64,000 bases of DNA, from positions 186,001 through 250,000 of the forward strand of contig NZ_CAJZAI010000002.1 of the NCBI RefSeq assembly GCF_914271435.1, given 5' to 3'. Shown one piece after another: positions 33,832 through 43,188 of the stretch (positions are counted from its first letter, which is position 1; each line of letters opens with the position of its first letter). The position numbers were made by a program, and so were the translations under genes. A model generated the notes under the pieces. The model saw only the letters and a program-made list of their open reading frames with translations. It was not told the DNA's origin and ran no database searches. This DNA comes from Cupriavidus laharis (GTDB lineage Bacteria > Pseudomonadota > Gammaproteobacteria > Burkholderiales > Burkholderiaceae).

Positions 33832-35151
33832 TCAGGTCAGGTCCTCCGGCACGGCCCGGTATCCCATCGGGCTGGTGGCATTGGCGTGCACATATTTGCG
33901 GGCATGCGCTTCACGCATCGGCTTGAGGACAAAGAGCGCAAGCAGTGCGGTCAGGCCCGCCATGGCCGAGGCCAGCACGAAGACCGCATGCCAGTCGCCG
34001 GTTGCTGCGGTGATCACGCTCGAGAACGGCACCAGCAGGGCTGCCGTGCCCTTGGCCGTGTACAGCATACCGGCATTGGTGGCGGCGAACTTCGGGCCGA
34101 AGGTGTCACCGCAGGTGGCCGGGAACAGGCTGTAGATCTCGCCCCAGGCGAAGAACACGATGCCGGTCAGCACCACGAACGCCACCGGGTTATGGCCGTA
34201 CTTGGACAGCAGCAGGATGCCCACCGCCTCCACCGCGAAGGCGAAGAACATGGTGCGCTCGCGGCCGATATGGTCCGAAATCCAGCCGAAGAACGGGCGG
34301 GTCAGGCCGTTAAGCACGCGGTCGATGGTCAGCGCGAAGGTCAGTGCGGGCAGCGTCAGGCCGAGGATAGATACCGGCGCGTCATGCAGGCCGAAGTCCT
34401 TGGCGATCGGGCCCAGCTGCGCGGTGGCCATCAGGCCGCCGGCGGCCATCATCACGAACATCGCATACATGACCCAGAAGATCGGCGACTTCAGCACCTG
34501 GCGCGGCGTAGCGTTGTACGTAGCGGCAGCCTTGAGGGTGGACTTGACCTCGCTCAGGATCTTGGCCGACGGCGGGTACAGGGCCATGCCCAGGAAGAAC
34601 ACGACCAGGCCCTGGCCCAGGCCGAACCACAGGAACGTAGCTTCGTAGCCCGAGGACTTGATCATGTTGGCGATGGGCACCACCGTCATGGCGGAACCCG
34701 CGCCGAAGCCCGCCGCGGTAATGCCCGCGGCAAGTCCGCGCCGGTTCGGGAACCACTTCAGCGCATTGCCCACGCAGGTGCCATACACCGCGCCCGCACC
34801 GATACCGCCGATGGCCGCCGCGAAGTACAGCATCGGCAGCGACGATGCCACCGAGTTCAGCGCCCAGGCAATCGCACAGAGCAGACCGCCACCCACGACC
34901 ACAGGGCGCGGGCCATACTTGTCGACCAGGTAGCCTTCAATCGGCACGAGCCACGTCTCGGTCACGACGAAGATGGTGAACGCGACCTGGATCGCGGTAC
35001 GGCCCCAGTGGTACTTGTCATCGATCGGATTGACGAACAGCGTCCATCCGTACTGCATGTTGGCAATCATCGCCATACAAATGACGCCGAAAACCAGCTG
35101 TACCCACGGCGACGCAAATCGCGACGTGGATTCCCTCTGCTGCAGTTCCAT
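33832..35151 (-). CDS. oxlT: Oxalate/formate antiporter (MFS, OxlT family), copy 1
   Basis: This 439-aa MFS carrier has 12 predicted TM helices. OxlT-type features are NMQYGWTLFVNPIDDKYHWGRTAIQVAFTIF at the N-terminus (read in segments), GYLVDKYGPRPVVVGGG, GTCVGNALKWFPNRRGLAAG and GWISDHIGRERTMF. By family it exchanges external oxalate for internal formate. It differs clearly from the near-identical pair oxlT2/oxlT3. GAAGGAGACATC precedes the start. A GntR-type operator lies about 113 bp upstream, and the fdwBA operon follows on the same strand. Confidence 0.92.
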   Translation of the reverse strand: MELQQRESTSRFASPWVQLVFGVICMAMIANMQYGWTLFVNPIDDKYHWGRTAIQVAFTIFVVTETWLVPIEGYLVDKYGPRPVVVGGGLLCAIAWALNSVASSLPMLYFAAAIGGIGAGAVYGTCVGNALKWFPNRRGLAAGITAAGFGAGSAMTVVPIANMIKSSGYEATFLWFGLGQGLVVFFLGMALYPPSAKILSEVKSTLKAAATYNATPRQVLKSPIFWVMYAMFVMMAAGGLMATAQLGPIAKDFGLHDAPVSILGLTLPALTFALTIDRVLNGLTRPFFGWISDHIGRERTMFFAFAVEAVGILLLSKYGHNPVAFVVLTGIVFFAWGEIYSLFPATCGDTFGPKFAATNAGMLYTAKGTAALLVPFSSVITAATGDWHAVFVLASAMAGLTALLALFVLKPMREAHARKYVHANATSPMGYRAVPEDLT

Positions 35152-35263
35152 GATGTCTCCTTCTTGGCAGTCCGGTCGGAGCAGCCTGTGGTGGAAGATA
35201 TGGGCGCCTGCTGACGCCTCTCGCTTACCGCGCTTTCCCGAACAGCTGAGCCGTTCTAGTGCT

Positions 35264-35284
35264 ATACGGTATGTGATATATCAC
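35264..35284 (-). promoter_or_regulatory. GntR-type operator S1 at the oxlT1 promoter
   Basis: GGTATGTGATATATCA, the regional consensus, lies 113-133 bp upstream of oxlT1. On the minus strand a TTGACT sequence and a TACCGT/CCGTAT -10 candidate flank it, so a bound protein would cover the promoter. Confidence 0.7.
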
Positions 35285-35819
35285 GCAAGTCAAGCGTATT
35301 CTTCGCGGCTCTGCAGCATGACTTTCCCGCGAAAAATTGCCGTGCCGCGCCGCAGTCGCGCGACTGGTGCGCAGCGCGCATCAACGGTGCTGCCTGCAGC
35401 TTCCGGAGTCTTTGGAAATCAAGCAGTTGTCTTCACTTGCCGCATCAATCCGGCGAGTCAGGACAGCGATCAGCATGACGGGATTCGCGTCACCGGAAAT
35501 CGGGAAAAACGACCAGGCTGGGGAAAGTCCCTAGATGGATACAAGCAAGACATTACCCGGCTGTATGGACAACGGGTCACAGCGAATGGAGGTGCCGGCG
35601 AGGCGCCGGAGCGTGGCAGCGGCATGCGCAACGGGTGCGCTCCACCGGAGGGATGGCGGCCGAAGATCCGTTTGATGCCTGCTCCCCGTCCGTGGCCTTG
35701 CGCCGGATGCCAGGGCCAGCTTGTGGGATTGCAGGATGCGGGTACTGCGCCAAGGGTTGCCGGCCGCTACAGCCCTTGTCAGGTGCGCCGTTCAGTCAGG
35801 ACGGCGCCGGATGCAGGCA
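35285..35819. other. Intergenic region without a recognised gene
   Basis: About 530 bp upstream of oxlT1 and downstream of the small membrane protein gene. No open frame with credible start, ribosome-binding site or family match was seen on either strand, and no repeat was noticed. Confidence 0.5.
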
Positions 35820-36038
35820 TCAGGCGTACGCCAGTTCGCCGGCGGCAGCCACCGTGCGCGCCGGGCGAGCGCGCCCGGCGCCATCGTTTTCCTGGTTGGA
35901 ACCCAGACCTGCGAAGCGACCGTGTGCCTGCGCGGTCACGAGCACATCCATCGGCAGGCGCGTAGCCAGCAAGGTCGTCATGCCGACGCCGACAGCGATC
36001 AGGCCAAGGCCGAGCACGAAGAGAAGAGCGACTTCCAT
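35820..36038 (-). CDS. Small single-pass membrane protein in the oxalate regulon
   Basis: This 72-aa protein is not recognised. One hydrophobic segment covers residues 3-27 (ALLFVLGLGLIAVGVGMTTLL), followed by a hydrophilic, Ala/Arg/Gly-rich tail. A GGAG lies 12 nt before the start. A near-consensus sigma70 promoter lies at -30 to -65 and a GntR-type operator just upstream of it. This regulatory context, shared with oxlT1, oxc and panE, argues that it is a real gene, perhaps an accessory to an oxalate transporter or a small inner-membrane regulator. Confidence 0.65.
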   Translation of the reverse strand: MEVALLFVLGLGLIAVGVGMTTLLATRLPMDVLVTAQAHGRFAGLGSNQENDGAGRARPARTVAAAGELAYA

Positions 36039-36074
36039 TTGAAAACTCCGATTGCGTTGTGGTTAGGAGTTTTC

Positions 36075-36128
36075 ATTATATGCTGCGCTGCACTATGTGT
36101 AAATATCCTGTATGTAATATATCAGTAG
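36075..36128 (-). promoter_or_regulatory. Near-consensus promoter with GntR-type operator S2
   Basis: On the minus strand TTTACA (36098-36103), a 17-bp spacer and a perfect TATAAT (36075-36080) precede the 72-aa gene. The operator variant TGTATGTAATATATCAG (36109-36125) abuts the upstream side of the -35 element. Confidence 0.7.
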
Positions 36129-36182
36129 AAGGTTTGCTCCAATGCAACAGCAGTCAACAGGCCTCTGCCCTGCCTTTGTGGT

Positions 36183-37115
36183 CTAGATCTCATGCACGAT
36201 CGGGGGTTGTCGGCCAGGCTCGGCAGCGTCCTTGTACTCGAGCCCGCGCAGCGCATCCCAGATCGCCGCGGCATTCGGCTTCAGCGACCGGCTCTTGCGG
36301 CGCACCAACATCACCGTGGATGTCACCTGCGGCCGCAGCGGCCGCATGACGGCGGCGGAATGGATGCCGCCCGCCTGCGCACGCGATGGCACCACCCCGA
36401 TCCCCAGGCCAAGCGCCACCATGCCGAACACCGCAGCGAAATGCCCCAGCAGCTGCAACGAGCCCGCGCGCACATGATGGTTGCTGAGCGCCTTTTCCAC
36501 GACGGGTTGCACGCCGCATTGCTGGTCCAGCGTGAGCACGTTGGCATTGCACAGGTCGCCCCACGCAATCGCATCGCGTGAGGCTAGCGGATGCTCTGCC
36601 GGCAGCACAGCGTGATACGGATCGATGCACAAGGGCTCGCAATAGAGGTCGTCGCCCGATTGCGGATCGGTGGCAATGCCGAAGTCCACTTCGCCGCTGC
36701 GCACGCTCTGCAGCACGGATTCCTGCGAACGGTCCTTCAGGTGGATCGCGATCGCGGGCCAGGCCTTGCGGCAGCCGGCCAGCCACGCCGGCACGGACAT
36801 CGAGCTCAGCACGGGGTCCGTCGCGATCTGCACCATGCCTTGCGACGGCCGCGCGGCGCCCTGGCTTTCGCGCAGGGTCTGCTCGACCTCTTCGATCAGG
36901 TGACAGATCCGCTGCGACAGGTGCTGGCCCGCATCGGTCAGTTCCACTTGCCGTGTGGTGCGGTCGAACAGGCGCTGGTCGATCTCCTCTTCCAGCTCGC
37001 GCACACTGCGGCTCACGGCCGACTGCGTCAGGCCCAGTTCGGCGGCAGCGCGCGTGAAGCTCTTGTGCCGCGCGACAGCAGCGAACGCCTTCAGTTGGGG
37101 AAGCGAGATATTCAT
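36183..37115 (-). CDS. LysR family transcriptional regulator
   Basis: This 310-aa LysR protein has the start MNISLPQLKAFAAVARHKSF and an N-terminal winged HTH (FTRAAAELGLTQSAVSRSVRELEEEI). The effector domain shows MVQIATDPVLSSM, VDFGIATDPQSGDDLYCEPL and MVALGLGIGVVPSRA. It lies between the 72-aa membrane protein gene and oxlT2, all on the minus strand. Its inducer is unknown; oxalate/formate or a related acid is plausible from context only. Confidence 0.92.
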   Translation of the reverse strand: MNISLPQLKAFAAVARHKSFTRAAAELGLTQSAVSRSVRELEEEIDQRLFDRTTRQVELTDAGQHLSQRICHLIEEVEQTLRESQGAARPSQGMVQIATDPVLSSMSVPAWLAGCRKAWPAIAIHLKDRSQESVLQSVRSGEVDFGIATDPQSGDDLYCEPLCIDPYHAVLPAEHPLASRDAIAWGDLCNANVLTLDQQCGVQPVVEKALSNHHVRAGSLQLLGHFAAVFGMVALGLGIGVVPSRAQAGGIHSAAVMRPLRPQVTSTVMLVRRKSRSLKPNAAAIWDALRGLEYKDAAEPGRQPPIVHEI

Positions 37116-37387
37116 GGCCGCCCTCCTCCGTCCTGTTTCCATTGGGACGACGGCATCGCAAGGCTGCGATGCCGTGCAGCGGAATGTCCTGCGGCAAGCG
37201 TGGATGGTTGCAGTCTGCTCACGGCTGTCTTCACGGCTGTCTCCCTGGCGGCCTGGCCGCCTGCTATGCGTTGTTGTCTCCGTGGCCCACATGGCAAGCG
37301 GCCTGCGCCATGCGCAGACCGCTTGCCCGGGACGTTTGGGGTCCGGATGCGATGTCCGGGTACGCCCAGTCTCTCCCCTGCCTGGTC

Positions 37388-38716
37388 TTATTCGCCTTCC
37401 CTCTGGGCGCGCACCATGAACGCGGCATCCGAAACCGGCACCGCATCCGAATGGCCCGTGATGAACCGTTTGCGCATGGGCGCCAGCACCAGCTTCGCCG
37501 ACAGGCCCGCTGCGATCGTTACCACAGCGGCTACGGTGAACACCGCATCCCAGCCACCGCGCGCCGACAGGATCGAGGCCAGCGGCACCAGCATCGCTGC
37601 CGTCCCCTTCGCCGTGTACAAGGTCCCCGCATTCGCCGCCGCGAACTTGCTGCCAAACGTGTCCGCGCACAGCGCCGGGAAGATCGAGAAAATCTCGCCC
37701 CAGAACAGGAACGTCAGCGCCGCGAAGAACATGAATGCGTACGGGTTGTGGCCAAAATGCATCAGTCCGAGCAGCGACAGCCCCTCGCCGATGAAGATCA
37801 CGAACATCGTGTTCTCCCGGCCGAACCGGTCTGACAGAAAGCCGCACAGCGGTCTCGTGAAGCCGTTGCACAGGTTGTCGATCGACAGCGTCATCGTCAG
37901 CAGCGGCAGCGTCATCCCCAGCAGCGTCACCGGCATCGAGGCAAAGCCAAAGTCCTTCGCGATCGGACCTAGTTGCGCCGTCGCCATGATCCCCCCCGCG
38001 GCCACCGCCACGAAGCTCACGTAGATCACCCAGAACACCGGCGTCTTCACCATCTGCCCGGGCGAGAACTCCACAGGGTTCGTCAGCACCGCCTTCGCCG
38101 CCACCAGCCCCTTGGGTGCCCGCGGCTTCACCAGCAGCAGCGCCAGCGCGAAGATCGCCACGCCTTGCAGGATGCCGAAGAACAGGAACGCCTTCTCATA
38201 GCCCGCGCTCTGGATCATGTTCGCGATCGGAATCACCGTGATCGCCGAGCCCGCGCCGAAGCCGGCGGCCGTCAGCCCTGCCGCCAGGCCGCGCTTGTCC
38301 GGGAACCACTTCAGCGCATTGCCCACGCAGGTCCCGTACACACCACCCGCGCCAATGCCCGCGATCACCGCCGCCGCATACAGCTCCGGCAGCGTCGTCG
38401 CGTACGCATTCATCACCCACGCCAGGCCCGCGCAAAGCGCGCCACCCGCCACCACCGGCCGCGGCCCGAACTTGTCCACCAGCCAGCCTTCCAGCGGAAC
38501 CAGCCAGGTTTCCGTCACGATGAATATGGAAAACGCCACCTGGATCGCGGACGTGCCCCAGTGATGCCTGGCGTCCATCGGTGACACAAAGAGAGTCCAG
38601 CCATACTGCAGGTTTGCCACCAGCCCCATGCAAACCACGCCTACGGCCAGTTGGAACCAACGATTCTGCAGTCCACGCCCATTGCCGGTCGTGGCTGCCG
38701 CTTGATGTTGCGCCAT
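37388..38716 (-). CDS. oxlT: Oxalate/formate antiporter (MFS, OxlT family), copy 2
   Basis: This 442-aa 12-TM MFS carrier contains NLQYGWTLFVSPMDARHHWG, GWLVDKFGPRPVVAGGA and GFLSDRFGRENTMF. It is almost identical to the protein encoded at 52637; the two differ mainly at the first ten and last twenty residues and a handful of conservative positions. It should exchange oxalate for formate. It is divergent from a LysR gene at 38923, and the shared intergenic region resembles that upstream of the other copy. No GntR-type operator is present. Confidence 0.92.
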   Translation of the reverse strand: MAQHQAAATTGNGRGLQNRWFQLAVGVVCMGLVANLQYGWTLFVSPMDARHHWGTSAIQVAFSIFIVTETWLVPLEGWLVDKFGPRPVVAGGALCAGLAWVMNAYATTLPELYAAAVIAGIGAGGVYGTCVGNALKWFPDKRGLAAGLTAAGFGAGSAITVIPIANMIQSAGYEKAFLFFGILQGVAIFALALLLVKPRAPKGLVAAKAVLTNPVEFSPGQMVKTPVFWVIYVSFVAVAAGGIMATAQLGPIAKDFGFASMPVTLLGMTLPLLTMTLSIDNLCNGFTRPLCGFLSDRFGRENTMFVIFIGEGLSLLGLMHFGHNPYAFMFFAALTFLFWGEIFSIFPALCADTFGSKFAAANAGTLYTAKGTAAMLVPLASILSARGGWDAVFTVAAVVTIAAGLSAKLVLAPMRKRFITGHSDAVPVSDAAFMVRAQREGE

Positions 38717-38872
38717 CTACTGTCTCCTAGTGCTTGTCTGATGCGTCCCTGGCGGGACGCTCTTCGGGCCTCTGTGGGATGGGCCCTACACGACTAGATC
38801 GGCGCCTGACATTGCGGCATGCAAATCTGTGGGATTGATGCTACTTCAATCTAAGATTCAGACCGCTTAAAG

Positions 38873-38910
38873 TTTTTTATCATATGCATTGACGACCGTT
38901 TATATATTGC
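38873..38910. promoter_or_regulatory. Putative LysR-binding element shared by oxlT2 and oxlT3
   Basis: A 38-bp AT-rich element ending in CGTTTATATATTGC lies 13 bp before the LysR start and about 160 bp from oxlT2. Positions 54128-54165 upstream of oxlT3 match at 33 of 38 bases. Confidence 0.55.
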
Positions 38911-38922
38911 ACGGAACAACTG

Positions 38923-39882
38923 ATGAAGAACGCCACGCTGCGCCAGCTCAAAGTCTTTGAAACCGTTGCCCGGCACATGAGCTTTTCACGCGCCGCCGAG
39001 GAACTGCACCTCACCCAGCCAGCCGTCTCTACCCAGGTCAGGCAGCTGGAAAACCACGTCGGCCTGCCGCTGTTCGAGCAATTGGGCAAGAAGATTTATC
39101 TCACGCCCGCCGGACACGAGATGCTGCACTACAGCCGCAGCATCATCCAGCAATTCCGCGAAGCCGAAGACGCCATGTCGCAGCTCAAGGGTATTTCGGG
39201 CGGGCGGCTGAACGTTGCCGTGATCAGCGCGGGCGACTACTTCTTCCCGCGGCTGCTGGCCGAGTTCATGGAGCGGCACGATGGCGTGACGTTGAATCTT
39301 GCGGTGCACAATCGCGAGGAACTATTGCACCAGCTGGCCGGCAACCTCACCGACCTCGCCGTGATGGTGCGCCCGCCCGAAGGCATGGATACGATCAACG
39401 AGTCGTTCGCACCACACCCTTACGTGATCGTGGCGGCGCCGAGCCACCCGCTCGTCGGACAACGCAATATCCCGCTGTCCGCGCTGACCGACGAGGCCTT
39501 CGTCTCGCGCGAGAAGGGCTCCGACACCTGGAACTCCATGCAGGAAGGCTTTGCCGGCCGCCTGTCGAACATGCGTATCGCCATGGAGATCAAGAGCACC
39601 GAAACCATCAAGCAGGCAGTCATCGCCAACATGGGCATCGCCTTTCTTTCTGCTCATACCGTAGGGCTGGAGCTTCAGGCCGGCAAGCTTGCCGTGCTCG
39701 ATATCGAAGGCTTCCCGGTCATGCTCAACTGGTATGTGGTGCACCGCAAGAACAAGCGGCTGCCGCCGGTGGCGCTGGCATTCAAGCAGTTCCTGATGGA
39801 GGAAGGCGCGAGCCTGATCCAGCGCATTACTGGCGTGGAGGGGCTGATTCGTCACGACCGATACATAAACAATAGATTATGA
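38923..39882 (+). CDS. LysR family regulator (CbbR-like), likely regulator of oxlT2/oxlT3
   Basis: This 319-aa LysR protein has the HTH FSRAAEELHLTQPAVSTQVRQLEN. The effector domain (LKGISGGRLNVAVISAGDYFFPRLL, LAVHNREELLHQLAGNLTDLAVM, GIAFLSAHTVGLELQAGKLAVLDIEGFPV) resembles the CbbR-type branch. The start MKNATLRQLK follows the AT-rich element at 38873. It is divergent from oxlT2. The conserved element upstream of both oxlT2 and the distant oxlT3 makes it the natural candidate regulator of both and of itself. Confidence 0.92.
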   Translation: MKNATLRQLKVFETVARHMSFSRAAEELHLTQPAVSTQVRQLENHVGLPLFEQLGKKIYLTPAGHEMLHYSRSIIQQFREAEDAMSQLKGISGGRLNVAVISAGDYFFPRLLAEFMERHDGVTLNLAVHNREELLHQLAGNLTDLAVMVRPPEGMDTINESFAPHPYVIVAAPSHPLVGQRNIPLSALTDEAFVSREKGSDTWNSMQEGFAGRLSNMRIAMEIKSTETIKQAVIANMGIAFLSAHTVGLELQAGKLAVLDIEGFPVMLNWYVVHRKNKRLPPVALAFKQFLMEEGASLIQRITGVEGLIRHDRYINNRL

Positions 39883-39972
39883 TTAGTCGATGAAACTTTA
39901 ATTATCGTAAATCCATGGCCAGGCCTATGCTTCCCTCAACCCCACCGCCAGAGAGAAGACAGGAGGCAGACC

Positions 39973-40275
39973 ATGAACCAAGTCCAGATCGAAAGCCAGC
40001 CGGCCGCCACCGTTGGCCGCGACAACCAACCTCTTTCGCGCGCCACCCAGCTGGCAGCCTACAACGCAGCATTCATCGAACTGGGCCTGCGCTTCCGCTG
40101 GGACGAGGCCATGTACGAATGGCTGTGCGGCATCGAATGCGAGAAGGAACGCGTGGCCCGCTACATCGAGGAACACCACACCCACCTGCTCAAGGCTTAC
40201 GACGCGGCCTTCCTGAGCCAGCTGATCTTCGACAAGAAGAACGAGTACCTGCGAGCGGTCGGCCATCTCAACTGA
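39973..40275 (+). CDS. Hypothetical protein, 100 aa
   Basis: I do not recognise a named family. The start MNQVQIESQPAATV has GACAGGAGGCAGACC upstream, a good ribosome-binding site, and a rho-independent terminator follows at 40295, so it is a self-contained gene. It is soluble and predominantly helical, with aromatic and charged residues (ELGLRFRWDEAMYEWLCGIE, KERVARYIEEHHTHLLKAYD) and no signal peptide. It lies immediately downstream of the LysR gene on the same strand. Confidence 0.78.
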   Translation: MNQVQIESQPAATVGRDNQPLSRATQLAAYNAAFIELGLRFRWDEAMYEWLCGIECEKERVARYIEEHHTHLLKAYDAAFLSQLIFDKKNEYLRAVGHLN

Positions 40276-40294
40276 GACGCCCGATCTCCACTTG

Positions 40295-40328
40295 AAGCGA
40301 GTGCGCTTACGGCGCCCTCGCTTTTTTG
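40295..40328 (+). terminator. Rho-independent terminator
   Basis: AAGCGAG ... CTCGCTT stem with an inner GCGC pairing, followed by TTTTTTG, directly downstream of the 100-aa hypothetical gene. Confidence 0.75.
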
Positions 40329-40513
40329 TTTGGTAGTCAAAGACGACGGCCGAACTTCATGGCCGTGCCTCCCAGGCACAGTGTATGACCGCGGCAACTG
40401 GTGAAGACTTGCGTCGAGGGTCTCTGCTCAGCATGTCGTGCAAAGTGCATATTCAGTGCCAAAATCGGCTTTCTTGACACCTTTGTCCGTCAGACACGCC
40501 ACATTTTTTCAAT

Positions 40514-40536
40514 CAAATAAGAATGATTCGTATTTG
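40514..40536 (+). promoter_or_regulatory. Fur box of the catecholate siderophore receptor
   Basis: A 23-bp near-perfect palindrome, CAAATA-N11-TATTTG with inner GAATGATTC, lies about 135 bp upstream of the receptor start. It matches the Fur consensus and the site at 48254. Confidence 0.72.
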
Positions 40537-40669
40537 TATTTTTATTTCTACCACCTTATAATCGCCGGCGTCCGTTATGGATGACTTGTATGAAAGGCCT
40601 TAACCACGCCTGAACTTGTCTTCATGACCATGCATTGACCGTCAAGAACTACAAAGGGAAGGTAGAACC

Positions 40670-42940
40670 GTGAAAGGACAACAGGACACATTTCGGCTGA
40701 ATCCGCTCGCCTCCGCGCTGGCCGGTGCCGTGGCAGCTTTTGCCATGCAAGGTGCGGTCGCGCAGGAAAGCAAGCCTGCCGCCGAGGCTGCGGCCGATCC
40801 GAAGCCAGTGACGCTGCAGAGCGTGACGGTGACGAGCACGAAGGACGATGGCTACAAGGTCGACGAAGCGCAGTCGTCCAAGTTCACCGCCCCGCTGCTC
40901 GACACGCCGAAGTCCGTCACCGTGGTGCCGGCTGAAGTGTTGCAGCAGACCGGCTCCAACTCGCTGCAGGACGCGCTGCGCACCACGCCGGGCATCACGT
41001 TCGGCGCCGGCGAAGGCGGCAACCCGATCGGCGATCGTCCTTTCATCCGCGGTTTCGATTCGATGTCGAGCATCTTCGTCGACGGCGTGCGCGACACGGC
41101 CTCGCAAACGCGCGACACCTTCAACATCGACCGCATCGAAGTCATCAAGGGCCCGAGCTCGGCCTTCGGCGGCAAGGGTTCGGCCGGCGGCATGATCAAC
41201 ATGGTGTCGAAGCTGCCGACGTCCGAGAACTTCGTACAAGGCTCGGTCGGGGTGGGCACGGACTCGTATTTCCGCGCCACGGCCGACGGCAACTACGTGC
41301 TCAATGACAACACTGCGGTGCGCCTGAATGCCATGGGCCAGACCTTTGACGTGCCTGGCCGCAACGAAGTCGACCAGCATTCGTGGGGCTTCGCGCCGTC
41401 CGTGACGTTCGGGCTGAATTCGCCGACTCAGGTCACGCTGTCGTACTACCACCTGCAGGGCGACGGCATGCCGGACTACAGCATTCCGTACGCGCGCCCG
41501 TCCAGCCAGTCGACCAAGGCCAATCCGTCGGCGCCGGCCAGCGTCAACCGCGACAACTTCTACGGCCTGACCGACCGCGACTTCCAGCGCACGCAGTCCG
41601 ACATCGCCACCGCTTCCGTCCAGCATGACTTCCGCAACGGGCTGGTGTTCCGCAACACGACACGCTGGGGCCGTGCCACGAATGACTACGTCGTCACGAA
41701 CCCCGACGACAGCCGCGGCAACGTGCCGCGCGGCTTTGTCTGGCGCAACACTAAAAACCGTGATTCAGCCACCGAAACGCTGACCAACCAGACCGACCTG
41801 ACGGCCGAATTCCATACCGGCAGCCTCAAGCACAACATGCTGTTCGGCTTCGAGTTCAGCCGCGACGACACGGACAACAACCCTTACAACGTGGTTTCGG
41901 CCAACGCGGCCGCGTCGGGAGGCACCTGCAACGCATCGCTGCTGGCCAGCTTCGACTGCGCCCCGCTCGCCAACCCGAACCCGAACGACCCGTGGCGTGG
42001 CAGCATCACCAAGATGCCGTACACCCAGACCACGACGACGAACACGCAGTCGGTCTACCTGTTCGACACGGTCGAGATCACCAGGCAGTGGATGATCAAC
42101 GGCGGCATCCGCTACGACAACTACGACACGCACGCCTTCACCAACGCCTATACGAACCCGAACACCGGCGCGGCCGTGGCGCAGGTGGACATCCGCAACA
42201 AGTCGCACTTCTTCAACTACCAGGCCGGCGTGGTGTACAAGCCGGTGGAGTACGGCAGCATCTACGTGTCGTACGGCACGTCGTCGACGCCGCCGGGCTC
42301 AACCAACGGCGACGGCGCCGACAACATCACCGCGGCGCAGCGCAACCTTGAGCCGGAAACCGCGCGCTCCTTCGAAATCGGCACCAAGTGGGACCTGCTG
42401 GCCCGCCGCCTGTCGCTGACCGCCGCGATCTTCCAGATCGAGAAGAACAATGCGCGCGTGGCCGTCGATGCCAATACCACCGTCAACGCGGGCAAGCAGC
42501 GCGTGAAGGGCTTCGAACTGGGCTTTGCCGGCAACCTGACCGACAAGTGGGGCGTGTTCGGTGGCTACACCTACCTGGACAGCAAACTGGTCGACAACGG
42601 ACCGCAATCCGCGAATGCCGCCAACAACGGCAACCAGTTCCCCAACACGCCGCAGAACAGCTTCAGCCTGTGGAGCACCTACCAGGTGCTGCCGGCGCTG
42701 ACGCTCGGCGCGGGTGCCTACTACGTCGACAAGGTCTACGCCAACCCGGCCAACTCGCTGTACGTGCCGGCATACTGGCGCTTCGACCTGATGGGCGCGT
42801 ATCGCGTGAACAAGCACCTGTCGCTGCAGTTGAATATCCAGAACCTGTTCGACAAGACCTACTACACCAAGGCCCACACGCACTACGGTGCCATGGCGCC
42901 GGGTCGCTTCGGCATGCTGACGGCGAACTTCAGGTTCTGA
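40670..42940 (+). CDS. TonB-dependent siderophore receptor (catecholate, Fiu/PiuA-like)
   Basis: This 756-aa outer-membrane receptor has a GTG start (GTGAAAGGACAACAG) with AAGGGAAGG upstream. The signal peptide ends near GAVAQE, and a TonB-box-like QSVTVTSTK follows near residue 47. The plug domain carries TPKSVTVVPAEVLQQ, TPGITFGAGEGGNPIGDRPF and FVDGVRDTASQTRD. The barrel ends with PGRFGMLTANFRF. It resembles Fiu/PiuA-type receptors for catecholate iron complexes. A clear Fur box precedes it. PiuC, its usual functional neighbour, is encoded nearby at 47438. Confidence 0.92.
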   Translation: MKGQQDTFRLNPLASALAGAVAAFAMQGAVAQESKPAAEAAADPKPVTLQSVTVTSTKDDGYKVDEAQSSKFTAPLLDTPKSVTVVPAEVLQQTGSNSLQDALRTTPGITFGAGEGGNPIGDRPFIRGFDSMSSIFVDGVRDTASQTRDTFNIDRIEVIKGPSSAFGGKGSAGGMINMVSKLPTSENFVQGSVGVGTDSYFRATADGNYVLNDNTAVRLNAMGQTFDVPGRNEVDQHSWGFAPSVTFGLNSPTQVTLSYYHLQGDGMPDYSIPYARPSSQSTKANPSAPASVNRDNFYGLTDRDFQRTQSDIATASVQHDFRNGLVFRNTTRWGRATNDYVVTNPDDSRGNVPRGFVWRNTKNRDSATETLTNQTDLTAEFHTGSLKHNMLFGFEFSRDDTDNNPYNVVSANAAASGGTCNASLLASFDCAPLANPNPNDPWRGSITKMPYTQTTTTNTQSVYLFDTVEITRQWMINGGIRYDNYDTHAFTNAYTNPNTGAAVAQVDIRNKSHFFNYQAGVVYKPVEYGSIYVSYGTSSTPPGSTNGDGADNITAAQRNLEPETARSFEIGTKWDLLARRLSLTAAIFQIEKNNARVAVDANTTVNAGKQRVKGFELGFAGNLTDKWGVFGGYTYLDSKLVDNGPQSANAANNGNQFPNTPQNSFSLWSTYQVLPALTLGAGAYYVDKVYANPANSLYVPAYWRFDLMGAYRVNKHLSLQLNIQNLFDKTYYTKAHTHYGAMAPGRFGMLTANFRF

Positions 42941-42977
42941 GTTTCCCGGACAGCTGGCTGATATAGCCATTGCGAGC

Positions 42978-43017
42978 AACCGCGGGGGTCGGCTTCATGC
43001 CGGGCCTCGCGGTTTTT
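42978..43017 (+). terminator. Rho-independent terminator after the siderophore receptor
   Basis: AACCGCG and CGCGGTT arms enclose a second stem (GTCGGC ... GCCGGGC), followed by TTTTTT. It lies 38 bp after the receptor stop and faces it correctly. Confidence 0.8.
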
Positions 43018-43188
43018 TGTAGCCTGAGCCGGGAATCCGACATGCATTCCCGACCAGGACGATGTCTCCCGTCCGGTTTGCATCGTGGACGCCCCTCAGG
43101 TTCGAGCAGATGGTGATACTTCCTGCTCCGGCACATTGATGTTGCCGCCGTGGGGACGTCCATTTCCCTGCCTGCGATTGACCCAGGG

